Under the pieces are notes generated by a model. The model made no database searches. It worked only from the letters and a program-made list of their open reading frames with translations, and was not told the DNA's origin. Both the position numbers and the translations under genes were made by a program. From NCBI GenBank assembly GCA_963969395.1, contig OZ017796.1, forward strand, positions 3,970,501 to 4,034,500: a stretch of DNA of 64,000 nt, in the 5' to 3' direction. The DNA is from Pseudoscleropodium purum (taxonomy: Eukaryota > Streptophyta > Bryopsida > Hypnales > Brachytheciaceae). Positions 44,570 through 57,613 of the stretch are shown here, piece after piece. Position 1 is the stretch's first letter. Each line of letters starts with the position of its first letter.

Positions 44570-47268
44570 GTCTTGGCAGCGACGGTGTTGGTCATCATTC
44601 TGGTTTGGACAGTGGCGAGAAGACCCCCAAATTTACCTCCGGGACCAACTGGGTGGCCTCTACTTGGGTCTCTGCACTTACTCAGCCCACTGCCTCACCA
44701 GAGCTTTGCAAAGCTTGCCAAGAAGTATGGCCCTCTCATGTCACTGCGCCTGGGGCAATCGCAATGCATCGTTGCATCGTCGCCTGCTGCCGCCCTGGAG
44801 TTTCTCAAGAAACAGGATGCTAATTTCTGCGCAAGACCCCCCATGAGAACTGGCGAAGTGATGTTTGGCGCAGGTAAGTCATGAAGTAATGCACTTGCTA
44901 AAGATTCGTGGTTGAATTCTGGTCTTTTACAACTGGTTCGTAATGACTAAGGTAGACTCGGGATACTATTTGCGTCAAGTCCTTGAAGCATTGTAACAGA
45001 TGAAGGAGTATAATTTCTGGGAGATTAACACTTAGTGAGCTGTCGAGAGTCAAATTTTTACCACTATGTATGAAATTCTGGTGCAATTCTAAAGTGAGAA
45101 GCTTTACACTACTAGAAGTGACAATACACAAGCCTGTTTCCATTCAAAGATGAGAAGTCATAGCTGTGTTGCTAGTCATGCTTACACCACTTGCTGATTA
45201 GTCCAAGCAAGTGTATGGACACCAGAGTTGCTGTTGGTAGAAGGGATCAACGTAGGAAGCAATGATTTTTTTGTCGTCTACCTTGTGCAAGTCCCCTGCT
45301 GAAACTTGTTTTTTGAAAAAATCATCAGGAAGCAAAATTTGGGATTTTGTTTCAACCTCTCAATTGGTTGAAACCAAGTCCCAGTGTATTTCTATTTCTC
45401 TTTGTTGTCTCAGGGTTCGAATTACTGAAAACTGTCCTGCTACACCAACCTGAATATACTTCAAAACGGACGGACTTATTGATCGATCTTTCAATGACAG
45501 ATATTTTGTTTCGGAGCAGCTCTCCAAAGTGGCGCTATATGCGAAGGATCTTCCATACGGAGCTCACTGGCTTGAAGCGTCTTGAAGCGACTCGTCATCA
45601 TCGGGAGGAAGAAATGACGCACCTACTTCGCACGCTGCCTCGCAACGAGGAATTCGAGCTCAGGTCGCACCTGGGCGTGCTCTTCGGCAACATCCTCTCC
45701 CGGTTAGTTCTCAACCGACGTTTCACTGCTCCAGTGGAAGGACACGAAGAAATCATCGAAGAGCAGGTGCTGGAGATTCAGAGCTTCCGAGAAGTCATGG
45801 AAGACATTCCCAAGTGCCTCACTGCATTCTATCCCGGCGATTTCATTCCGGCGCTCAAGTGGTTCGACTTCCAAGGGCTGGATCATCTATTCAAGGAAAC
45901 CAACAAGCTTATGGACGCATTCGCCACGAAGATCATTTCGGAGCATCAAGAGCAGCGCCAGAGGGGACCGGTCGCTGAGCATGAGAAAGACATGGTGCAC
46001 ATCCTGCTGGATGAAATGGACTGCAGTGGTACTGACAAATCAGGACTCCAAATGACAATGGCGAACGTCAAAGGCATCATGTGGGTAAGAAGAGATGTTC
46101 AAACTCTGCCCGTCATTTGCTTTTCCGTTGTAATTCCATTGTGCCAGCTATGACAGTCTGAAACCAACGTTGCCGGTCGAAGAAAACTTTGTAGAATCGG
46201 TCCCTAACCTGTGTCTCATTCCGATCCCTAGTAGTTTGAACACACAAGTGTCAAATAGTCACACACGTCAAAGCCTCTGCCAACAATATGTTTGATCACG
46301 TCGAAACATCGGATATTCATCTATCATCTTGCAACATCACAGTTCTCCGATCAAAGATTGTATCGTCAAAACTCTTAAAAATGGAATGCCTCAGAGGTCG
46401 AAATTGTGACATTCAAGTGCACTGAATTTTAAAACCCAGGGCTCGCATACATCTGCTGCTCTAATCAGGCAAGTGGAAAACAGCCCAGTTCTTAGAAATT
46501 GTCAACAGGTGTGACGATTTGTGCAATGGTGAATTCCACTGGGAACTGTGAGTCGAGTATGACAAATGACTGGGGGAATTGAAGTAGTTCTCCAAACGAA
46601 AATCATTGCTTTTCTCTATAACAATCACCATCGGGTGCAGAATGTAGATGACTGACAAAGTGCCCTCATCCCATGAACCAGGATGCCTTAGGAGGTGGCA
46701 GTGACACGACAAAAGTGACCTGTGAATGGATCATGTCCGAACTCGTCTGCAACCCCACCGCACAGTCCCAAGCCCAAGCCGAGCTCGACACCGTCCTCTC
46801 CCCCCACCGTCGCGTCCAAGAATCCGACCTCCCCCATCTCCCCTACATCCTCTCCATCGTCAAAGAGGGGTTGCGTCTCCACCCTCCAGGGCCCGTGATG
46901 GCGCCCCACCAATCCATCCACTCCTGCCAGGCCCACGGCTACGACATCCCTGCCCAGTCGACCCTGTTCGTCAACGTCTGGGCCATCGGACGAGACCCAA
47001 CTGTGTGGGAGGATCCCATGAAGTTCAATCCCGACAGGTGGTTGGGGAAGGAAGAAATCGACGGGACGTGGTTGCCGTTTGGTGCTGGAAGGAGGATTTG
47101 TCCCGGGATTAATTTGGCAAATGTGGCGTTGCTGTTGCGAGTCTGCTGCAGGCCTTCGAGTGGGAAGTGAAGGAGGATCCGGGGATGGAGGAAAAGCCGG
47201 GCATGGAGGTGTGCAGAGCGGTGCCGTTGCGAGTCGTCGCCAAACCGCGACTGCCGGCTGCCGGCTGA
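44570..47268 (+). pseudogene. A-type (CYP71-clan) cytochrome P450 with a one-base frameshift
   Basis: A haem monooxygenase of the plant ER-bound A-type class. Exons are 44570-44873, 45501-46084 and 46682-47268. Exon 1 encodes a membrane anchor (VLAATVLVIILVWTVARR) and the proline hinge PPNLPPGPTGWPLLG. Exon 2 begins DILFRSSSPKWRYMRRIF. Exon 3 holds the I-helix DALGGGSDTT, the ExxR motif KEGLRLHP, FNPDRW and the haem loop PFGAGRRICPG. After the haem loop one G appears to be missing next to 47137, giving a premature TGA at 47168-47170; restoring the frame yields LLQAFEWEV and a normal C-terminal end with TGA at 47266-47268. All intron phases then agree. No in-frame ATG precedes the anchor; an acceptor-like CTTGCAG at 44569 suggests a short upstream exon or a lost start. 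A sequencing error remains possible. Substrate unknown. Confidence 0.85.
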
Positions 47269-47382
47269 GTTTTACAATTGATCAAAACTTACGACTGCAG
47301 ACTGAACTGCAAACAAGCAGCTATGCCTCCAACAGAGGCTTTGGCACCAGAAACGTGGAACGGAATGAAAGGGAATGGTGAT

Positions 47383-47597
47383 TGTTAAGATATGTAGTGT
47401 GAATGCTCACCATAATGGTGAGTGACACGTGGCTTAGGGAATCATTCTTGTCCAATGGGAGAAGGGAACTATTCATTGTCTCTCTCCCTTCTCCCCTTGT
47501 ATATACCACCAACTTATTATGAAGACACTTAGTTCTTTGAGTATACTTTGGTGTTGTTTATTGCTTTGTGATTTTGTTTCGTTTATTATACTCAACA
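47383..47597. mobile_element. Solo LTR (Copia-like), 215 bp
   Basis: The block begins TGTTAAGATATG and ends ATACTCAACA, the TG...CA ends and near TGTTGAG/CTCAACA termini usual for plant Copia LTRs. GTGAT directly flanks both ends (47378-47382 and 47598-47602), the 5-bp duplication expected of LTR retrotransposons. A TATA-like 'tgtatatacc' lies inside. No internal retroelement region follows, so this is a solo LTR. It sits 115 bases after the P450 stop. Confidence 0.85.
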
Positions 47598-47647
47598 GTG
47601 ATGAAGGATCAATACCTGTCTTCATTTTGATTTATTTTGGTCTTTCT

Positions 47648-48305
47648 TTAACTTAGAAATGCCCAAGGTCCCAAATTTTGGTGTTGACTAAACTTTGGAG
47701 ATTATTAAAATCTTATCAAACAAAGTATTTTGGGTATTCCTTTTTTTGTTGAATGCCCTACAAAGTCTAGTTTGAGTATCATAAATATGATTTTGAACAA
47801 ATTCGTTTATGATTTTTCTATTGAAGATTTTTGTGCAAGGGTGTCCATTGTGAATCTTGATTTTTTTGTGTTGGTGGCTCATGGAAATGAGCTTCAAATA
47901 CATTGCATCTTGGGGGAATGATTCCATTTGAAATTCATTTAAAGAAATTGTAGAGTAGATTTTGAAAAGCCAAAAATCAATGATGGTTAACATGTTATTT
48001 ATGTCCTTAAGCCTCATATTTTTTTAATGACCTCAATTCTAGATTTGACATGTTAGAAAAGGATTGAATGACTTCAAATTATTTTCATAGTTTTAAAATC
48101 CACTTGATCAGACATTGTAATCTTTCAATCCATAAGTCATATTGTTAAGTGTTTTTTTCCCATGTGATTGATAATAAGTCTAGTTTGAATTTGTACAATT
48201 ACAATTTTTTTTAAACAATAAAAAATTATAAATATTTGGGCTTTTTGTTTGGTTTTGAACAAATTTTAAGAAGTTCAAAAACAACTTTCAACATTCATGG
48301 GTTAA
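47648..48305 (-). mobile_element. TTAA-flanked repeat family B, copy 2
   Basis: It begins TTAACTTAGAAATGCCCAAGG and ends CATTCATGGGTTAA (658 bp), reversed relative to copies 4 and 5. The interior shares 'ggtgttgac' and 'atcttgattt' words with them. Confidence 0.8.
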
Positions 48306-50305
48306 TTTGACTCGATGTTTGAACAAGGTAGCTACCCAAATTTTATGATACTAACTTCTATCCATTGTTTGATGCTAAGCTTTTTTTCTTTTGATCCAAA
48401 CCCAACCAAATTTGAAATGCTCTCCTGTTTTTTTAGGTCAAGTGCATGTAGAGCTCTATTCGACTAGACATTATGCAGACTATGGACTTTTATTCCTAAG
48501 AAGCTCAAGAAAGTTATTGGACATAATACCAAGTTGTGCCATAAAATCTTGAACTTCTAAATCAACATTTTTCGATTGATGAGATTATAAGTAATAACTT
48601 GCATTTGTCCAGCCAATGAGAGAAGGACACAATTGCCTTGAAACCTGAATTAGGCAACTCTTTTAAATCAATGGTAGTGGATCCTTCAAATTGCATTATA
48701 GAACAGAGAGGTTGAAGGTTGATTATGTTGTGTTCAATTGGAGTAGTCTAATGAGTTAATAAATATACTCATGGGTATTGTTGATCAACCCTTGAGTGCC
48801 ACTTAGGGAACCAAAAGTATCCCCACATAGTCTGGAAGTCCAACTCAAAGTGCAATAACTTTTTCATTGATTGTCCAAATTTAATAAAACTTGTTGGGTA
48901 CAAGCATGTGTGGGACACCTCATAAATGTTGTTATACAATAACATTCAATGAAATTCATTTCTTTAATATAGATTAAGTTAAGAATTTTGTTACAAAAAC
49001 TTAATTTAAATACAAATTAATTTTGTTTGCTTCAAGTAGAATATCATATGGAACCATCCAAAAAAATTTGCCATGAATTGATTAAATTTGTTAATTTGAT
49101 TTATATAACCCCATTTAGAACTTTGTCATAGTGTCCATTTTTCATTTAGGAATCATTTAGTAGAAAGTATTTTCAAATCACTTTTGTCATTTGTGATGTT
49201 CGAATAACCAATTGTAGTAATTTATAACTTAATATGAAATATTTAACTTTTTTTATTGCTTCTATCCCAAAATAATCTTCTTTTTTTAACAAAATGTTCT
49301 GGATTAGGCCTAAAAATAAAATTTTATGACTTATTTCATGATGAAAGTAAAATTTGATGCACTCTTAGTGTCCTATGAACTTTGAGTTTTGGAGTCCTTT
49401 GCAAAGTATAGTTTGGGAGTATTGAAAAGTGGAATTTTAGGGATATTTTCAAAGAGCACCACTGGGCATTTAATTGTTGAGTGTAAGGTTGTCATTATAT
49501 AAACATTTAATATGAGCCTAAGACCATGTGTAGACTTTTTGTTTCACCTCCCCAAACTTCATCTCTATCAATTAGGCAATATTCGAAAAGAGGCAAAAAA
49601 TAAGAATGAACAATGTTGATTGATCTTATTAATCATTTCATTTGTCTTTCGATTGATGATTGCATGAATGTAGGGGAAATTACTTCTTGGAGTTGTTTTG
49701 TTGATTTAGTAGAGCAATCAAAAGCCGAATTTGACCAATTTGCAATGCCACAAGTACAACATGAAAATTGTTTTGGGATATAAAATTAAGGTCAACAAGA
49801 AGATTATTACGGGACAAAGGGAGTATTATTTTTCAAATCATCTTAAATATCTCAAGGAGGGGGCTATGCTTCAAAAGAATTCAAAATTGAAGATTCTTTT
49901 GAATTTCATAATTGAAACATGAAAAGTGAATTCTAAAGTAGTGAATAGGCAAAAAAATCATGGTAAAATTCTTATATATACATGTATATTTTCTATTGAT
50001 ATGATATCAACTACTAAATTCTAATAAATATGAAAATTAAAGATTTAATAAGTTTTGATTTATGAAAATGGTTTGACTATATGTGTTCTAACAATAACCA
50101 ATGTTTTTGGGAATAATTCTCATTTTAATTTGTAAAATAGGTTAATTGAAAATTATTTAATTTCAAATTCCTTGGTTTCTTACTAGTATGCCTGAAGCAT
50201 GCTTGTACTAAACCGTTGAAGTTCACTATAATCCAAGAGGGAAATTTGTGATCTCTCTTCTAGTTTGTGTGGTAAAATTTTAAAATTCATTTAAGATTTA
50301 TTGAT
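48306..50305. other. AT-rich intergenic DNA
   Basis: No gene is recognised in 2 kb. Short frames only. Confidence 0.5.
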
Positions 50306-50478
50306 TTTTTTAAATCCATGTAGTCAAAAGTTATGAAAATTTTTGTACCTTAAAGCTACTCCTTGGGTACATATTGTGTGAAAATTTCAAAGAAAAAAAT
50401 AAAAATTTCGTTTATAGTAAGCTGCCCCAAAATGCTTTATTTTCAAAAAAAAAGCATGTTTAGGACTTTAGGAGTTAA
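50306..50478 (+). mobile_element. Fragment of TTAA-flanked repeat family A, copy 8
   Basis: The text from about 50306 ('gtagtcaaaagttatgaaaa') to GACTTTAGGAGTTAA matches the last 170 bases of copy 3. The rest of the element is missing. Confidence 0.7.
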
Positions 50479-52379
50479 TTTCTACTTTAATCCATTTTAT
50501 TTTGTTGGTATTAATCTAGCTTCATAAAAAAGTGCTTGAAATCAAAGTCATCTAGCTACAATATCCAAAGCATTAAATGGTTAAAAACCTATTATTTTTT
50601 ATTCTTCCATTAGAAGGATCAAGGATTACATTCATCTCCAAAATTAAGTTTTTCTCTTCTCTAATTTTATTCACGCTAATCTATATCTACTTTTTTTTTA
50701 AATCAAGAGATTTCTAATACCCTATTTTACATATAATGATGTTTCAAGAATTAAATCTAGGCTATAGTAGATCCAAATCATTTATAAATTTTTTCTCCAA
50801 TGAATAAAATGCACACTATAGTTTAACTTATATGATTTTTTACTTTTGATAGAGTGACCTCCCTCGATTCTTTACAATTGATATGGGACAATTGATACAA
50901 GACAAATGGAAATCAACTTTGGAAGCAACTAGGAAACAACTAGAAAACCATTAAGAAACAACTAGTGTACAACTTAAAAGCAACGTAGAAACAAATTTCT
51001 GATTTCTATCCAAATCAACAAACTACTCTCCAAATCAATAGAAAAGTGAATCAAATATATGCAATCAAATCAAGAGAAAAGTTGAATTTTCTAGTGTTGT
51101 AGGCAATGACTAGGAACCAACTAGTCTACAACTAGAAAGTGACTAGAGAAATAAATATGATCATTTTACAATTGTTTCCTAGTTGTTTTTTGCAACTACA
51201 GATTGATTGCTTTGCAACTAAAACAATGTACTAATGCTGTAAAACAACAACATAAAACAATTAAATTAGATTTGGTGCTAATAGAGAGGATTATAGTTGA
51301 AGGATGTTTGTACGAGACACTAGTTGCATAGTATTGGGTTGTGCCAAAGGCATTTTTTTTCTAGTGGCCTAGCCATTTTCAAGAAATCCAAAATCTATTT
51401 TGGGAAGGAGGGAGTAATAATTTTGACAAGAAATAAAGAATTGTAGATCCCAATGGTAAAAATGTTCTAGTTGGCAATATATACCTTATAGTTGTTGGTT
51501 TTTTACTTGGCTATAGACCCAATGTTCATATTGCTATAATAAAATTGAAATTTATAAAATTTTCAAAATTCCTTATTGGAGTAGAAATTAAACTTGGTAA
51601 AATTCATTTGATTAGTTGGGTTCAAATTCAAAAAACATCAGTTTTATAGCTAAAATTTACAACAAGAATAAATAGCAAAAATGGCCAAAATACACTACAA
51701 GGATTATTCCTAGATTGAATATCTTTTTCTTTAGAAAAGTCAAGAAGACCCTAATAAGGGACTTTAGAATAGTATTCATTGAAAATATATTCAAGTATCC
51801 TCCAAATAAAGAAATTGGATAAAAAAATAAAATTCCATCCTACAGTGCCAAGTAAAGTCATCTAGCAAACCAAAGCGTCCCTACAAGGTTAAGGATGGGT
51901 GTCTTGGATTGGGGTTCTCAAGGATGGGTGGCAATGCTACATCATGGCATTACTACACTACATTTCTTAACTACTCTCCATCTATAATACCCTACTCCAA
52001 GATCCCAAAATCGGTCACAATTTTTCTTGTGATGAAAAAATTTGTGCTTGTAAAAGATGATGTCATGTATGTTTGTACTATTTGGATTTCCTAAAACAAA
52101 CTTCCTCCATGTACAAAAAAACTTCAAAAATTGGTTAGTGTAATTAGTGCCAATTTTTTACATCCTCGGGGGGTGCACTACATAGGGAGTTCATTAGTAC
52201 CGTATGACCAAGCCCTTTTAATATAAAGGCTATGTTTCATTAAAAAAAAATTTACGCTATTTTTGTGCAAGCTATGCTCATTATAAATAGTGACCAAGAA
52301 CAAAAAAAAAATTCCAATACTTAGTCAAAGGGGAATTCATCTCTGGAAATCACACATACCAAAATTGATGTACAATATG
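50479..52379. other. AT-rich intergenic DNA
   Basis: No gene is recognised. The stretch 50930-51180 repeats 'caactag' many times but without regular period. Confidence 0.45.
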
Positions 52380-52830
52380 AAAAGCGGGAAATTTGAGCAG
52401 CTAGTAGCAAAGATACAATCCTTTGAAACTAGAAATGGATTGAAATACCAAGTATTTTGAAACTGAAATGAGTTTCAACCACAAACTATAGTGAAGTAGC
52501 CTCCACTTTCAAAACCTAAGTATTTTCAAACACAAAGTACTGATTGCCAATACAAGAACTTAGAAATGCAAGCAGCTAGTTACAAATAGTAACTAATTTG
52601 TAAACTGGAAGTAGATCTGAATAGTTTCAAGCACAAAGTATTTTGAATCAGCATCCACTTCATGAACCAAAGTAATTTCAAGCATTACAGACTGTCATTG
52701 CCAAACCAAGTACCAAGTTGAAAAACATGCACAAACTGGTAGACACTTGAATATAGTGTCCAAATGCATTGTACAACAACAAAAAAGCATGTGTCACCAA
52801 ACACAGCTCAAGGCATTTGATTATAGAAAC
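52380..52830. repeat. Degenerate tandem repeat of about 150 bp
   Basis: Words such as 'aagtattttgaaa', 'tttcaaacacaaagta', 'tccactt', 'ctgattgccaa' and 'gcagctagt' recur in the same order two to three times with many differences. This is an old tandem array, not coding. Confidence 0.45.
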
Positions 52831-53220
52831 TTCAAAAACTAGAGGCTGCAATGTCACAAAATCTGCAACAGTCAAGGTTCAAAACGTGCAAGCATATATA
52901 AGTGAAATCCAAAATTTAAATCCTGCAAATTCAAAATCTTAAAAACTCGGTAGCCTCATGGATCCACGGTGGGGAATGAAAGAAATTGCTTCCTAGGCAC
53001 CTACACATAATCAAAGAGCAATGTTAAAAGAATGAAAGTGAGCAACATGAAAATTGAATTTAAAATGTAACCAATAAGTGGTTTGGAGGTAGTTTAGATA
53101 CCCAAATTGGCAGTAAGTAAGTGCAGCAAGCCAATCCTGTCTACATTGTGCCAATCAAAATGAACCCATGGACAGTCCGACAAAACACAATGATCCAAAA
53201 TGAAGTCCAAGTGCGCGTGA

Positions 53221-53790
53221 TTAACCCCTAACTGCCCGAGGCACCAGATTCTGGTGTTTCGAAAATTTTGAAGTTAAGCAAAATCCAACCAAATTGTTAT
53301 TTTTAGTAGTTTATATTTTTGGAGAATTCTTTTTGAAGTCTAGTTTTAGGATAAAAAAACTGATCTTAAAAATGAAGGATTATGATTTTTCTATTCAAGA
53401 TTTTGTGGAAGGATATCCATTGCAATCTTGACTTCCTGTAGTGTTGAGGGCTCTTGGAAATGAGCCCTAAATACACTAGATCTTGGAGAAAAGATCACAT
53501 TAGAAATTTGTTACAAAAAAATTGTAGAATAGATTTTGAAAAACTGTAAATTGATTGGGGTTGTGCATGCTAGGCCCTACAACCTCATATTTTTTTAGTG
53601 ACCAACTTTTTAGAGTTGACATGCAAAAAGAGGACTGAAAAATTTTCATAGTTTTAGCACCCTCATGATCAAACATTATAATCTTTCAATCTATAAGTGA
53701 TATTGTTATGTTTTCTTTTCCTATGTGATCTCTAACATGTCTAGTTTGAATTTGTACAGTTACAATTCAAAAGAAATTGGTACAACTTAT
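53221..53790 (-). mobile_element. TTAA-flanked repeat family B, copy 3 (truncated)
   Basis: It begins TTAACCCCTAACTGCCCGAGG and follows family B in reverse until about 53790, where it breaks off before the other terminus. Confidence 0.75.
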
Positions 53791-54751
53791 GCTACCGTGG
53801 ACTCCATGGCACACTTGGAACTCTAGAATCGAATAAGAGAAAAGTGGAATTTATGAAAACAACACACAAGAACAAAACAGTTCTGAGAGGCACAAAACAA
53901 GAAATTTGGGTTTAGAATTGCACTCCCCAAGACGATGGTGAAACAGGTAGCACCGTAACACATGCAAATTCGAAGTCACCCTCCTTGGGTGAAACATTTC
54001 TTCAAACTTCAAACATTATAATAATGCAATTCACATAGTCAAAATGGATTGAGTTTTTTTTTCCATGCATAGTACACTTTCATATGGTTGAAGTTCAATG
54101 AGAAGTTTAAATTTCAAATTTTGATCAATGCACATAAAATTGACAATTTTTGACAATTTTACTCGAAAAAAAAACCCTTCTTCCTTTGGTGACTAAAGTT
54201 TGGGAGACTCAAAGTAGGTTGAAGACTCCGTTGACCGCTACTCTGCTACCTCCCGGTAGTCCACATGCATTACCTTTCGTAAAGCCAACCTATCAATGAT
54301 TTGACCCACAGTACCTACTCGCCACTGGTATCGCTTCAATTCACAATCACAGTGAATTGTTTCATTCTTTATTTGTGGATACTGATTGTCGCAAACTACT
54401 ATCTAAGAACTTTGATAACGAAATTATTCTTCTGCTCTGAACATCAGTATAACACATTCGGAAACTTGAACACCCCTTCTGACCATTAGCGGTTAAACAT
54501 GCCATAGCAAAAAAGTCATAAAACAGTGAAGACAGTGAAATATGCCATAGCAGAGATGGTATTAAAACAACATTCATTGGCCAAATGGTAAAACAAGTGT
54601 GCCTTTGGAATATTATGTCAATTTTTCTCTCACAAAGTTCTCTGTTGAACTTCAGTTTCCTGTAACATAATGAGCTTAGAAGCCAGACTATTCCAAGTCG
54701 ATTTCACGGCCGCAGCAAGAGTGGAAATTATGTCTACCAGGCTTTGTATAG
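53791..54751. other. Intergenic DNA, no feature recognised
   Basis: Short frames only, without motifs. Confidence 0.4.
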
Positions 54752-55602
54752 TCACAGAATGTAGCACCATCGGAAGAACGGTTTCAAACTTTTAGTACAG
54801 AGGTTGAGACGCATTACAGGATATACAACAAAAGTTTCAATTCCAATATGCCTCCCATGGATTTGAAGAGTGATCCAAATTCCCCAGGAACTTGAAGGAT
54901 GCTGCCAACCAAGACGCAGAACTTCCACATCATAATTCACTGGACAAGATGCCGAAGACATACCACCATCAAATCTGTCACTTTTCAGAAGAAGAGTTTC
55001 AGAATTCAGGGTGCACGAAACAGGGCTTCCAACAAACAGTGACCCAAAAAAATCAAGCATGAAGCTGCACACCTTGTTCACTGTTGAATATGTGTTATTG
55101 AACCTACGTCAGTCCAAACGTCCATATTAACACTAACTCCCCAATGCCCCAAGTGGTTGCTTCCATATCTATAGGGTGTAGTTGGAATAAATCATTGAAA
55201 ATGCTTCACCCAAGGTCACAAAATATACCAATTGAAAGAGAAACTCCTGCACTACTGTTTAGACGATAGAAGTCAATGTTTTGAAAGGTACAAAAAGGTT
55301 CCAAAGTGGACTTTCTATTCTTGGAATTTGGGACAAATTGTTTTTTTTCACAATTGAGTTCTTATTTGCATCAAGATAGGAATCAGTTGAAAAAGTAAGG
55401 GTACATGAACATCAAAGGCATAAGAAGAATCTAATAAGAACCCATACCGTTTCTATCTAGGATTCAGTCTAAATTCACTGCAAGAAATATTAATCGTACG
55501 CATGGGAAGGCAAAATACCAATTGTCCTATCCACTTTGGAGGAAAATTCACCTGACTCATCACGGTTGCTGGTAGCTGTTTCTGATCTCCGAAGAGGACA
55601 AG
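54752..55602 (-). pseudogene. SEN1-like helicase fragment and adjoining frame
   Basis: A small minus-strand exon at 55602-55552 reads LVLFGDQKQLPATVMSQ. GDxxQLPxTV is helicase motif III of SEN1/UPF1-type superfamily 1 helicases. It is bounded by an acceptor (TATAAACAG) and a donor (CAGGTGAAT) and keeps phase 0. No other helicase motif was found on either side. A further minus-strand frame at 55081-54752 (containing LDFFGSLFVGSPVSC) follows an acceptor-like CAACAG and may be a neighbouring exon, but I recognise no domain in it. The locus is not collinear with the 34.8-37.2 kb helicase, so it is probably a second, more decayed copy. Confidence 0.5.
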
Positions 55603-55619
55603 CTGTTTATAAGAGAATC

Positions 55620-56365
55620 ATATTGAATAAAAAGAATGTAGTATATTTTATTATTTATTGCATTTTACTATAATAAATGTAGTTTTTCTTCAATACATCA
55701 ATTTTATGTTTAAAATAAAAATTAAAGATAATCATATCCAATAAAAAAAAATTTAGTATTATATATATTTGTCTTGTATGTTTGATCTTGCATTATAGGA
55801 CTAAAGCTTGAAAGAGACAATGTATTGTGGATTTGATCATTTGAATACCATTTACTATATTTGACCTAGCTAATCAAACCACCCAAGCAACCCTTTTAGC
55901 TAATGTTTCAACTAAATTATGATTTAAATTTTTTGTCAAATTGTCTTGTATACAAAAGTAAGTTATAACTTCCTCCATTTTGTTTTTGTTATATTTGGTC
56001 TTCTACATGTTTTGATGGAGGAGTATGAGGGAAGTTCAATGTCATATGTCAAGAATATATGGTATACATATTAACGGATAATATTTGAAAATTTCCTAGA
56101 GTAGATATTTGATGTTGATTACTTATAAGCTTAGATTAAACTATAAAATAAGCTCATGTATGTCAAACTATAAAATTTCCAAGAGTCAAGTTTTCATCCA
56201 GAGGTTGTAAGGAGAATTAACCTATCTTCAATTTACACTTCACCATTAGTGATCATTTGAAACAAGGCATATTAAGCTTTGTACAAAGGAATATTACTAG
56301 TGATCTCAAATTTAGCTATCATATATTGTTGACACTTCAATAAGTGGTCGCCTATAGATTATTCT
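55620..56365. other. AT-rich intergenic DNA
   Basis: No feature was recognised. Confidence 0.5.
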
Positions 56366-56988
56366 TTAACCCCTAAATGCCAAAGGCCTTCTTTGAGCTT
56401 CTTAGAATTTGCTTTAAATTGAACAAAATGCCAACATTTTGATAAATTTTATCAATTTTTTTGAATTGGAACTATACAAATTCAAATTAGACATGTTAAA
56501 GATCACATGTGACAAGAAAATTTAACAATATTACTTTTGGATTAAAAGATTATAATGTTTAATCATGAAGGTGTTAAAATTGTGAAAGTGGTTGAAGTCT
56601 TTGAATCCTCTTTTCACATGTCAAACCTAAAAAATTGGTCATCAAAAAAATATGAAGTTAGATTGTATAACATGCATAACTCTAATCAATTTGTGACTTT
56701 TCAAAATCTAGTCTACTTTTTTTTTAAGTGAATTAATTTCTAATGTGATTTTTCCTCCAAGTTCTAGTGTATTTGAGGCTCATTTCCAAGATACGAAGAT
56801 ATATGAAATCTTGAATAGAAAATTCATAATCATTCATTTTTAAAATAAATTTTTTGGTTCTAAAACTAGACTTTAAAAAGAATTTTTCAAAAATATGAAC
56901 TACTAAAAACAATAACTTGGTAAGGTTTTATTTGACTTCAAAGTATTGTCAACACTAGGTTTTGGTGCTTAAGGCATTTAGAAGTCAA
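56366..56988 (+). mobile_element. TTAA-flanked repeat family B, copy 4
   Basis: The left end TTAACCCCTAAATGCCAAAGG is well kept. The right end GGCATTTAGAAGTCAA is decayed, losing the TTAA. The interior matches copy 5. Confidence 0.8.
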
Positions 56989-57020
56989 AGGATAGAATCA
57001 ATAACCACATAGTCAAATCC

Positions 57021-57058
57021 CATATTATTTTATTTATTTTATTTTATTTTATTTTATC
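57021..57058. repeat. (TTTTA)n microsatellite
   Basis: Repeated ATTTT units with one irregularity. Confidence 0.8.
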
Positions 57059-57484
57059 ACTAAATATAGGTATAAAGTAATTTATTTTATTTCAAAAAAA
57101 TGAAATTGTAAGTTAAAAAATTTGGAAATTTGAAATTTTCTTTAATTTTTGAAGAAAAAGTGAAGAAAATCCATATCATATACAAATTGTGCTTACAATA
57201 ATCTCAAAATTTCACCATTGTTATATATTATAGTTTATCATATTCTACAAAATTTCTACATCATTCTATAAGTAAACTTAGAAATCAATGGTTGAAGACT
57301 AATGGCTCGTGGCAATAGATTCAAAGTTCAAATTGCAATAAAACAATGAATTTTAGAATTTTTAGAATTATTTATATTCAATTTGAAAAGAAACTTATTA
57401 AACTTCATTTCAATAATTGAGTTCTAACTCATGGGCACCTTTGCTTCACTCTAAAAAATCTTGAAGGGAAGATTGTAAAACACT

Positions 57485-57613
57485 AAAGGTATGTTTGCAC
57501 TTGGTATTAAAGAGTGTTGTTACCAAGGGTCCTAGGAACAAATTTAGACCTACTTCTAGACAAGATCAAAATTGCAAGCATCACGCCTAACACCAAGTAC
57601 GAACATACCTTTT
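57485..57613. mobile_element. Hairpin MITE, probably PIF/Harbinger-like
   Basis: The ends AAAGGTATGTTTGCACTTGG and CCAAGTACGAACATACCTTT are inverted with two mismatches over 20 bases; the length is about 129 bp. The flanks do not give an unambiguous duplication, so the superfamily is tentative. A minus-strand frame at 57587-57937 partly overlaps it and shows no motif. Confidence 0.6.

Noticed and set aside
45412..45500. An earlier splice acceptor for P450 exon 2 that would add about 29 residues (starting GFELLKTVLL) and look like a duplicated B-helix region
   Set aside because: The acceptor at 45500 gives EVMFGA-DILFRSS, a normal P450 join, in the right phase; the earlier reading needs an insertion not seen in the family.
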